Below the pieces are notes generated by a model, which worked only from the letters and a program-made list of their open reading frames with translations, was not told where the DNA came from and did no database searches. Of a DNA stretch of 64,000 nucleotides, positions 54,145 to 59,867 are shown piece after piece; position 1 is the first letter of the stretch, and each line of letters begins with the position of its first letter. A program made the position numbers and the translations under genes. The DNA is taken from NCBI RefSeq assembly GCF_910589235.1, contig NC_060972.1, positions 4,868,899-4,932,898 on the forward strand, given 5' to 3'. This DNA is from Vespa crabro. Taxonomy: Eukaryota > Arthropoda > Insecta > Hymenoptera > Vespidae.

Positions 54145-57100
54145 AACGTAAAGCTTTGATGTTGAATTAATCCCATCGTATGCGGGCTTCCGCTGTTCGG
54201 TACAAAGTTCACCTATTAATTACGCTACTGTCATTTTCATAATTGCGATACTTCCAGTTCATTGTACCGATCACAAAAAGATGTAACGGGATTTTGTCCC
54301 GTGCGTTAAAAGAGAAGTTTCTCCAACAACGGAGAATATTCGCTGATAATACTAATATGTGCTTTAACGAAGTACATATCTTTATCTTCGTTCTTTTCTA
54401 GTTTCCAGGAGATAAACGGAGAAACTACAATTGTAAGGTAGAGAGAAAGAAAGAGAAATTAATTTCTTCTTCGGTTACTGTCCTCCGTAGAGTACGAGAG
54501 AACAAGAACGGTTTGTTTGCGACTTCACCCTGAAATTTTAGATATTACAGCGGATAACTAAGTTTGCGACGGAGAAACACGGTTTATGGGTTCGTCAGCA
54601 GGTTCGTCAGGAGGAAGTCGTCTTACGTACTTACTATCTTTTCCAAGGTTCTTTCATTTCCTCGGCTACGATCGACTTTCTCGCATTGGTTTCGTCAAAA
54701 TCCTTTTTAAATATTCTATACTTTCTCGATCGATAATATGGTCGATGCAACGAGATAAGCTTCCTGCTTAAGATGCCTGCCATTTGAATTTTCTTTTCTT
54801 TTCTTTTATTACGATCAGGATACCAAGTATTTCTTTGAATTCTCTTTTACAACGGGTAGTTCAACAACTCCTTGTATATTAATTTCGGAAATATATTATA
54901 ACGAAAACCATTGAAATTAACGAAAGAAATAGAGAAATATAGAAATTGATTTTCTTTTTTTTTTTGTTTCTTTTCTCTTGTGTTAAAAACTTTAGGAATA
55001 TCAAGCTGTGCATACTTCCTGAATCGTGAACTCGCAAAATTTGATAGGGAAGCTGATTTCGGAGGGTTTAAAACGGACGACGAGGTAAATCGATTGCGTC
55101 GGCGAGTCGCTTCAATGCGGACTTCGAAACGACTGTTCCGAGAACATAATTCTATCTCTTTCTCTTTCTTTGCCTCTACGTTTCTCTTTCGCGTATTCTA
55201 TATATTTCTATATATATTTCCCTTTACTTGTGCGGTCCTTCGTTTCCAGAGCCAGTTTTGTTTCCCATTAAGATACTGCGACGAGAAATAGCAATGTGCG
55301 TAATTAAATTGGTTGCTTCGAGTATGATTAGAAGAAAATATAGAACGTTTCCTCTCTCTCTCTCTCTCCTCCTCCTCCTCCTCCTCCTCCTCCTCCTCCT
55401 CCCTCCTTCCTCCGCTCCTTTTACCTTTATCTCTTTGATATTACTAGTGAATTAAACATGGAATTGGAGTGCACTCATAGCGCCGAAATAAGCTCCGTCT
55501 TTAGTTTATGGAAATACAAACGAACATCTTCAAACTTCATATAACCTGATAGTACTTTTGATATCTTACATGATTAATTTCAGCCCCAACTCGTGCCATT
55601 TGAACGGAATCGGAGATCATAATTCTAAATATCCAGTCTTTCAGAGTCATGAATATTAGACATTTATTATATTAATACAAAATGATTCGATAATCGTCTT
55701 AACGTATTCATTGACACGAGTTAACTGTTTCATCAGAGATATTTTTATCGTTAGAAAAAGAATAAATCGCGTAGAAAGAATTTATTTATTGAGTTCGATC
55801 GAACGCGCACTAGTTTCTCTCTTGTTATATTATTCTAGTTATATTAAATATAAGAACGGTAAACATAAGTGAAATATCGAAAACTATCGTGTTACCTTCT
55901 CGTGGACATTTCCTAAACATTCTATGGATTATATGTAATATTTATATGTAATATCGTGTGCGCATGGAACAACGATGAACGATACGAATTATTCGGAAAG
56001 TTCTCTCAAATCTACCCGTTGAGAGAGAGAATACTTGTACCCTGGGAAAATTCGAGTTTGACACAGTCAAAAGCGTATTAACGTCCATCGCGTGTCTTCT
56101 ATCTTATCTCTTTGGATTTACGTTTCGCGTTAGTAACTTCTCTATCTGTAAATGGACGTGTATCTACTCCTTTCAAATGGATCATGCATATTTACGAGAT
56201 AAAATCTCGATTGGCATAACGATCGTCGGGTTGCGTCTTATCTCGCGATATTTATAATTCAAGGGCTAAATCGTCTAGTTGGATCGTCGAAATTAAAAAA
56301 GAAATTGATATTATTTAATCGTATTATATTTAATTTTCTTAGTCGCACCCACCGTGACGGTACCCAATCAGCTATTAGGCGCACCCTTGGGCACCGAGGT
56401 AACATTGAAGTGTTACGTCGAGGCTTTCCCAAATACGATTAATTATTGGGTGAAAAATCATCGTGGGACGAACGACGAGATGCTGCTAGAGGGGTGAGAC
56501 CGTATATTATATTCTTATTCACTTCGATCCGACGTAGGAAAAAGTAAATCTTCCTTTTCTTTTTCCTTAACTTTATTAAACGCAATTTAGATTATTCTTT
56601 GTTAATTCTTTTGCTTCATCAGTCTTCGTTAGAAGACTCATCATTTTAATGAAGCTTCAGCGTAGTAATCCATTGTTCGTTCTATTACAGACCGAAGTAC
56701 AGCGTTCGCGAGGAACGATCGGGCTATAAAGTCCTAATGGAGTTGGCGATCAAAGGATTCACGGAACAGGATGTGGGGAGCTACAAATGCATCTCTACTA
56801 ACAGTCTTGGCCGGGCCGATGGTACCTTAAGATTGTATGGTATGTTAGATAAAAGGATTGCAAAGAATCTTTCATCGAATGATTCTAAAAGAATTCGAAA
56901 AACGTGAAGTAATGAGAGACGTTATCTTCATAAAAATCGAGATAAGTAATTAAAATTCTTCAAATTTTAAGCATTTAGTAGTTTTTGTAATGATAGTATT
57001 ATAATTTTTAATATACATATTCACGCGTCAAAGAGTAGACGAGGGCCATTAAAACGAACGAAAATCGTCTTCTTACGCTTAGAACGAGCACGTAGTCGAT

Positions 57101-57523
57101 AGATATATCGACATAACGCTTATCCCTCGACTGTTACAGAGATCAAAATCGGCTTTGACAGAACGTCTCGTGGGAAGGACCACGTGTCTATCATAGGCGG
57201 TGAGTAGATTACGCGATGTCACTGTCGATATCCTTCTATTTTTATCCTACATTTAATTCCATCGTGTATCCATATAACGTATTTTACATTTAAATGTACG
57301 AACGTAATATGCCCACGTGATTTGTCAAAAAATTATTACATTTATTATTATTAGAAACGAAGAAAAAGTAGTTATAGACGAAATTTATCATCTTACAGGT
57401 TTAGCAGAAGCTGCTCAAAGTTCCGGGGCGAGCAATGCCGGTGGAAGGGCTCCGGGATACACTAACAGCTTGTCGCATATTCTTTCGATGTTTCTCTTCA
57501 TACCAGTACTCTGGCCACGGTGA
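8180..57523 (+). CDS. DIP: DIP/lachesin-like three-Ig cell-surface protein, 9 coding exons (gene-level entry)
   Basis: Joining 8180-8375, 38750-38865, 43542-43827, 47225-47386, 53508-53657, 56343-56493, 56691-56839, 57140-57199 and 57399-57523 gives one frame of 464 residues; every junction is GT-AG and intron phases are 1,0,1,1,1,2,1,1. Seen: hydrophobic leader (about 27-49); Ig1 with Cys95, Trp107 and Cys182; Ig2 with Cys226, Trp238 and Cys284; Ig3 with Cys327, Trp339 and Cys387; linker motif VPPDI at 200-204; N-glycosylation sequons at Asn82, 162, 185, 221 and 265; hydrophobic tail 448-462 after a small-residue stretch (431-439), as expected for a GPI anchor. Known: insect DIPs bind Dpr two-Ig proteins on neurons and guide synaptic partner choice. 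The motifs CYMCQINT, ERRQMG-YLCIASNDVPPAV and STNSLGRA-GTLRLYEIK fit the DIP family; from memory the tail and Ig3 resemble Drosophila DIP-theta most, but the subtype is inference. In bees and ants such genes are often named lachesin-like. Confidence 0.9.
9705..9775. repeat. (TA)n with CA interruptions
   Basis: Imperfect TA tract in intron 1. Confidence 0.9.
10840..10874. repeat. C-run plus (CT)n
   Basis: A run of about twelve C followed by CT dinucleotides, intron 1. Confidence 0.9.
11880..12060. promoter_or_regulatory. Candidate conserved intronic element
   Basis: Dense unique sequence with ATTAATCGAT, AATAATCGATG, TTTAATCATGG and TCATAACAGG, starting with a 6-bp stem-loop at 11891-11907. 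It is free of simple repeats, unlike the rest of the intron, and resembles conserved homeodomain-bound DNA. Low-confidence inference. Confidence 0.22.
12481..12542. repeat. (AT)n microsatellite
   Basis: About 60 bp of AT with a single G interruption, intron 1. Confidence 0.95.
14393..14436. repeat. (CT)n microsatellite
   Basis: Pure CT run of about 22 copies, intron 1. Confidence 0.95.
15247..15285. repeat. Poly-T tract
   Basis: T run with two C interruptions, intron 1. A matching A tract lies at 14840-14872. Confidence 0.9.
16359..16422. repeat. (AT)n-(GTAT)n compound repeat
   Basis: AT run continuing into GTAT tetramers, intron 1. Confidence 0.95.
16983..17012. repeat. (AG)n microsatellite
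   Basis: Pure AG run of about 15 copies, intron 1. Confidence 0.95.
17030..17290. promoter_or_regulatory. Candidate GC-richer intronic element
   Basis: About 260 bp of balanced composition between a GA repeat and a CT-rich stretch, with GGCTAATTTG, GGTTAATGGAGG, TTTAACCG and GGTGACGTC. There is no sustained open frame. It could be an enhancer or an unannotated transcript, and I cannot tell which. Confidence 0.18.
18799..18858. repeat. (CT)30 microsatellite
   Basis: Pure CT run of about 60 bp, intron 1. A shorter one lies at 19693-19721. Confidence 0.95.
20088..20117. repeat. (AT)n microsatellite
   Basis: Pure AT run followed by a short GA run, intron 1. Confidence 0.95.
22762..22808. repeat. 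(AG)n microsatellite
   Basis: Pure AG run of about 23 copies, intron 1. A GA/GAGC tract lies at 24559-24608. Confidence 0.95.
25287..25344. repeat. Poly-T/C tract
   Basis: T-rich pyrimidine run ending in about 25 uninterrupted T, intron 1. Confidence 0.9.
26690..27801. repeat. Degenerate direct and inverted repeat family
   Basis: Three direct copies of a unit centred on TCGAGTTTCTACGA: the CGAG core lies at 26844, 27237 and 27504, spacings of 393 and 267 bp. Each is preceded by AAACGGTC-like sequence and by runs of AACAAATTGTTTATAACAAA. A fourth, inverted copy lies at about 27738-27801 (GTCGTAGAGACTT ... TTTAAACGG). There is no open frame. It is probably a decayed satellite or non-autonomous transposon cluster. 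Confidence 0.6.
29338..29371. repeat. (CT)n microsatellite
   Basis: Pure CT run, intron 1. Confidence 0.95.
30559..31047 (+). other. Unassigned 162-codon open frame inside DIP intron 1
   Basis: The longest non-repetitive open frame in the window outside the two genes. It starts at ATG (stop codon immediately upstream, preceded by an acceptor-like TTTGCAG at 30550) and ends in TGA. The translation is of mixed composition, rich in Tyr, Phe and Ile, with no motif I recognise. Chance is the simplest explanation in AT-rich intron DNA. Confidence 0.12.
31155..31187. repeat. Perfect hairpin: 15-bp stem, 3-nt loop
   Basis: Arm ATAGTTAGTCACAAG (31155-31169), loop TCC, then the exact reverse complement CTTGTGACTAACTAT (31173-31187). 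Fifteen of 15 pairs match, which is rare by chance. It is followed by AAAAAGG. There is no TA or TTAA target duplication that I can see, and the arms are too short for a classic MITE. Confidence 0.85.
31800..31965. promoter_or_regulatory. Candidate conserved intronic element
   Basis: GC-richer unique DNA (GTTGGAGCCGGACCATGGCC) passing into GAATTAATTAATAATCG. One frame stays open to a donor-like A|GTAAGT at about 31890, so a cryptic exon is the alternative. No upstream acceptor was seen. Either reading is weak. Confidence 0.2.
32092..32124. repeat. (GAA)n trinucleotide repeat
   Basis: Eleven GAA copies, intron 1; they yield a poly-Glu stretch in a spurious open frame. Confidence 0.95.
33995..34019. 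repeat. (TA)n microsatellite
   Basis: Pure TA run, intron 1. Confidence 0.95.
34638..34694. repeat. (AG)n microsatellite
   Basis: Pure AG run of about 57 bp, intron 1. A shorter one lies at 35502-35540. Confidence 0.95.
36171..36203. repeat. Three tandem copies of an 11-bp unit
   Basis: AGCTCGTTTCA repeated three times, the last copy ending in G instead of A. Confidence 0.9.
36743..36810. repeat. (CT)n-(TA)n-(CA)n compound repeat
   Basis: Three dinucleotide arrays in a row, intron 1. Confidence 0.95.
38750..38865 (+). CDS. DIP: DIP exon 2: first half of Ig1
   Basis: Residues 66-104. Acceptor TTCTGTTTCAG at 38749, donor TTCAAG|GTAAAC at 38865/38866. It encodes the A-B-C strand part of Ig1: PIIVAPVGNQTAAVGREVVF, then SCSVRN with the first core Cys (Cys95). 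It ends at FK in phase 0, just before the VAW motif that opens the next exon. Splitting Ig1 at this point fits the DIP/Dpr families as I recall them. The exon lies 30.4 kb from exon 1. Confidence 0.88.
39778..39831. repeat. (TA)n microsatellite
   Basis: TA run with two early G interruptions, DIP intron 2. Confidence 0.95.
40146..40173. repeat. (GA)n microsatellite
   Basis: Pure GA run, DIP intron 2. Confidence 0.95.
42224..42250. repeat. (CTC)9 repeat
   Basis: Pure CTC triplets, DIP intron 2. Confidence 0.95.
43542..43827 (+). CDS. DIP: DIP exon 3: second half of Ig1
   Basis: Residues 105-199 plus one base. Acceptor GAATGTTGCAG at 43541, donor CTTG|GTGAGA at 43827/43828. It encodes VAWLRASDQTVLTVHTRTV with the core Trp107, then RISVSYE, a Ser/Gly-rich insertion (about 135-162), TWRLHIRQLKESDRD and CYMCQINTSPM with core Cys182. 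Cys179 and Cys195 are additional and could form a second disulfide. The exon is clearly GC-richer than the introns around it. Confidence 0.93.
44514..44582. repeat. (CT)n-(CTC)n repeat
   Basis: CT run with one TTT interruption, then CTC triplets, DIP intron 3. Confidence 0.95.
46621..46704. repeat. (CTCC)n-(CT)n repeat
   Basis: CTCC tetramers passing into about 30 CT copies, DIP intron 3. Confidence 0.95.
47225..47386 (+). CDS. DIP: DIP exon 4: linker and first half of Ig2
   Basis: Residues 200-253 plus one base. Acceptor TTATTACAG at 47224. It encodes the Ig1-Ig2 linker VPPDIVYGGE, then ADLAVSEGDNATLSCRATG (core Cys226) and PTPRVSWRRE (core Trp238). I placed the donor at CTG|GTATTT (47386/47387), a weak match at positions +5/+6. 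Read-through would stop at once (ATT TAA), so intron retention would truncate the protein within Ig2. Confidence 0.88.
48621..48660. repeat. (GAAAA)n pentamer repeat
   Basis: Six GAAAA copies then degenerate A/G, DIP intron 4. Confidence 0.9.
48926..48958. repeat. (CT)n microsatellite
   Basis: Pure CT run, DIP intron 4; a second lies only 130 bp away at 49089-49121. Confidence 0.95.
51674..51720. repeat. (CCCT)n-C-run-(CT)n repeat
   Basis: CCCT tetramers, a run of about ten C, then CT, DIP intron 4. A CT/CCCT/CTAT tract follows at 51832-51889. Confidence 0.95.
53508..53657 (+). CDS. DIP: DIP exon 5: second half of Ig2
   Basis: Residues 254-303 plus one base. Acceptor GTGCGCGCAG at 53507, donor AATT|GTAAGT at 53657/53658. 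It encodes EKHENYNGSLLQFHRVERRQ, then MGVYLCIASNDVPPAVSKRV with core Cys284. The VERRQMG-YLCIASNDVPPAVSKRV block is one of the most conserved DIP signatures and, with exon 7, the strongest family evidence in the gene. Confidence 0.93.
54056..54142. repeat. (CT)43 microsatellite, longest pure array
   Basis: About 87 bp of uninterrupted CT in DIP intron 5, 400 bp after exon 5. Confidence 0.97.
55351..55404. repeat. (CT)n-(CTC)n repeat
   Basis: CT run then about eleven CTC triplets, DIP intron 5. Confidence 0.95.
56343..56493 (+). CDS. DIP: DIP exon 6: first half of Ig3
   Basis: Residues 304-353 plus two bases. Acceptor TTTTCTTAG at 56342, donor GAGG|GTGAGA at 56493/56494. It encodes FAPTVTVPNQLLGAPLGTEV, then TLKCYVEAFPNTINYWVK, giving Ig3 core Cys327 and Trp339, and ends in the EMLLEG motif. 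The FAP-V-VPNQLLGAPLG segment marks the start of Ig3 in DIPs. Confidence 0.93.
56691..56839 (+). CDS. DIP: DIP exon 7: second half of Ig3
   Basis: Residues 354-403 plus one base. Acceptor TTCTATTACAG at 56690, donor TATG|GTATGT at 56839/56840. It encodes PKYSVREERSGYKVLMELAI, GFTEQDVGSYKCISTNSLG (core Cys387) and RADGTLRLYE. It is separated from exon 6 by a 197-bp intron. Confidence 0.93.
57140..57199 (+). CDS. DIP: DIP exon 8: membrane-proximal stalk
   Basis: Residues 404-423 plus one base, a 60-nt exon encoding EIKIGFDRTSRGKDHVSIIG. Acceptor GACTGTTACAG at 57139, donor GGCG|GTGAGT at 57199/57200. It is too short to find without the reading-frame logic. It is supported by phase (1 in, 1 out), by both splice sites, and by the EIK...IGG pattern that I recall in the same place in Drosophila DIPs. 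Confidence 0.85.
57399..57523 (+). CDS. DIP: DIP exon 9: C-terminus with GPI-type tail
   Basis: Residues 424-464 and TGA. Acceptor ATCTTACAG at 57398. It encodes GLAEAAQSSGASNAGG (small residues, a plausible GPI attachment region) and then SLSHILSMFLFIPVLWP, a short hydrophobic tail ending in Arg. There is no cytoplasmic domain, which favours a GPI anchor over a transmembrane helix. The omega site itself is inference. Confidence 0.88.
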
Positions 57524-57639
57524 AGAAGGCATCCTTTCTTGTTCACTGCAAAGTTGCTGAGTACCGGATGATTGTGTGCCAAAAAGAGGTTTCTCCAAAA
57601 GGCGAAAAATACGCGAAATTGTCGTTCGAGCACGAGGAG

Positions 57640-57641
57640 TG

Positions 57642-57681
<40 letters not shown>

Positions 57682-57710
57682 TGTGTGTGTGTGTGTGTAT
57701 TTGTGTGTAT
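57640..57710. repeat. (GCGT)n-(GT)n repeat
   Basis: GCGT tetramers followed by GT dinucleotides in the DIP 3' region, a pattern expected from CpG loss converting GCGT to GTGT. Confidence 0.95.
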
Positions 57711-57751
57711 GTAAAAGAAAAAAGCAAGAAGGAGCCAGGAAACGCGAAGAA

Positions 57752-57769
57752 TGAGAGAGAGCGAGAGAG

Positions 57770-57817
<48 letters not shown>
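57752..57817. repeat. (GA)n tract
   Basis: GA run with GC and AA interruptions in the DIP 3' region. Confidence 0.95.
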
Positions 57818-57820
<3 letters not shown>

Positions 57821-58060
57821 AAGCATAAGAAAGGCTCTTCCTATCTTCCTTTTCCTACTCCCACGCGCCGAACGAGGAGTCTTAGGTCAATGGATGTTTG
57901 TCAGTGTACGCGTCTCGACGTAGATTTGCAAATCGCCAAGAATCAGTGAGAAGATCGCGATAAGCGATGATAAGCTATATAGCTCTCGTGGGAGGGAGAG
58001 AAAACTCGCCGCCAAAAGGGGATCGTGCGATCATGCTTGGTCCTTTTTTAATCATGCTTA

Positions 58061-58066
58061 AATAAA
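58061..58066 (+). terminator. Likely DIP polyadenylation signal
   Basis: Canonical AATAAA in the context GCTTAAATAAACAAATTG, followed by TTGT- and T-rich DNA at 58069-58104. Another AATAAA near 58176 is an alternative. Confidence 0.4.
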
Positions 58067-58859
58067 CAAATTGTCGATAATAATTAAACGATCATTTTGT
58101 CATTGGTATAAGCGCTGGAGACGTTTTAGACGTCTCGGAAATCGATGTTTCGAAATAAAAAAGAAAAGAAAAAATAAACCATCGTCGAAAGTTACTACCT
58201 TTTTCACGTCCTTTGAATTAACTCTTTGATAGAATTTTCAACTATTCGACATTGCTTAACGTGAGTCGAGTAAGTGCTCGGAGCGAATATTTTATAATTC
58301 GGTACTCGTCCACGATAATTCTCATACAATTAGCGAAGATTCGACGTACCATCGAACATTTTGCTTTAATGAAAAGTACCTAAAAGCGTTTTTAACTCGG
58401 CCAATCAAAATTTCCAGTGATAAATGACATATTATTTGCTCATTACTCAAAGTAATTCCATTTGTGAATATAAAGATTTTTCCTATCCGTTTCGTTCATC
58501 CATCTATCGTACACATAATCGTACAATCGCATAAATTTCTTCTCATAATCGAAGCAATGCCAAATCTTAATATGTGACTCCTAAAAAGGTTCATTGCAAA
58601 ATTTGAATTATAAAAATCGAACGTTTCCTTTTCTTTTTTTTCGAATGCAATAATAATAATAAATAAAGTACAAAGTTCATTTTTGTTGGTTGTCGTCGGA
58701 TTTTCCCTAATTAATTGAATTCATTATTTATCGTATCGTTCTATTCGATTTTTAATAGATGCGTACGTTTATACATATGTTATTTTTGCTTCGTCTCATA
58801 TTATATTTATACGATAGATAATTGAATGAACGCGCGCGATTAGTATCGATTTTTCTCTT

Positions 58860-58960
58860 TCGATACGCCTAAGATGGCGCTACGAACGTATCGCGAAGTC
58901 TTTGACATCCATTGCGCATGCTTCTCACAAGACAAACAACATGTCCGCGGTATCAGCTGT
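58860..58960 (+). promoter_or_regulatory. Putative hd core promoter
   Basis: A GC-richer island 300 bp upstream of the hd ATG. It carries AAGATGGCGC (58871-58880, a match to the YY1/Pho core AANATGGC, which often sits just downstream of transcription starts of housekeeping genes) and TTGCGCATGC (58912-58921, most of an NRF-1/Ewg site). There is no TATA box. This is what a replication gene promoter would be expected to look like; the start site itself is not determined. Confidence 0.4.
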
Positions 58961-59065
58961 CCGTGGGGTCTTTATTTGGCGTCTGGAATATACGTAGTAA
59001 TATTTTAAAAGAGAATTTAGAAGTAATTATTATCCTATCGACGAATCTTTTAATTAATTGGTACG

Positions 59066-59090
59066 TAATAATAATAATAATAATAATATA
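59066..59090. repeat. (AAT)n repeat upstream of hd
   Basis: About eight AAT units, in the likely hd 5' leader. Confidence 0.9.
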
Positions 59091-59259
59091 ATAATATCTT
59101 CACTATTCCATGTACGTGTATATGTTTTCTGTATAACTTAACCTCATAATCTAAACATTCGATTTCAAATTTCATTCGTAATTTATCTTCGCGATAAAAA
59201 TCGTATGTAACAAGTATTTTCTTTGTATAATAGCATGAGACAGATAGCTAAACTTATCA

Positions 59260-59867
59260 ATGGAGAACGTGGAAAGTCCAAACCCGTTAGAATGGAAGCT
59301 GCCCGATCAAGTGATGCAGTTGCATCGATTACAAATGAAAAAGCGTGCTTTGCAAGCACGTATGAATAGAATACGTAATATCGATAAAGGATCATCGCCC
59401 TTGAATAATTCCTCTAATAATTGTAATTTTAATTTGAAACAAGAAACATCCCAAAAACGTAAGAATCCTTTTGTAAAAGACGATTTGGCGGACAAAGGGC
59501 GAAAGGATATGACACTGACGGATCTAGAAAATAGCAATGACAATACCTTGTTTGAGTTATTAAATATTAGCGTTAAGAGACAAAAAACAGTTGAGAATAC
59601 CACGCCAGCTAATCCTTTGAGTTTTACCAGCGTTCTAGCTCAGCTAGAAAATAATGCGTGCGTACCAGAAGTAGAAGTTCCAAAAGGTGAAAAGTATGTA
59701 CCGATTGATTGGACGTTAAAAACTAAAATGAGATTTATGTCTTCGAAGCCGTTCCCATGGAACAGTAAATTGAAAACGAGCGAAGAAGCTTCTGGTACTA
59801 CGAGTTTTGTAAGGTGTCTAGATATCGGACAAAAGGAAACTACTTTGGACACTAGTCCAAATGCAAG
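59260..59867 (+). CDS. hd: hd exon 1
   Basis: Residues 1-202 plus two bases. The start is ATG in TATCAATGG, with stops upstream in frame. It carries the less conserved N-terminal half: NPLEWKLPDQVMQLHRLQMK, a basic Ser/Asn-rich linker (about 45-100), then NPLSFTSVLAQLENNACVP and KGEKYVPIDWTLKTKMRF, which lead into the DONSON core. Donor GCAAG|GTAAGC at 59867/59868. Confidence 0.92.

Larger units (their letters stand above)
53658..56342 (+). other. DIP intron 5 (2.7 kb)
   Basis: Flanked by GTAAGT and TTCTTAG. It contains the longest pure CT array in the window (54056-54142), a (CTC)n at 55351-55404 and GTAC/GTGTATATTT repeats at 53730-53876. No exon was recognised. Confidence 0.7.
57524..58859 (+). 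other. DIP 3' region and intergenic DNA
   Basis: After the TGA come a GCGT/GT repeat, a GA repeat and AT-rich DNA. The first good polyadenylation signal is AATAAA at 58061-58066, giving a 3' untranslated region of about 560 bp if used. No further gene before hd. Confidence 0.55.

Noticed and set aside
57401..57923. Frames of 112-141 codons around the GCGT and GA repeats
   Set aside because: Low-complexity translations (Cys-Val-Arg, Thr-His, Arg-Glu) of simple repeats, overlapping the real DIP last exon in other frames.
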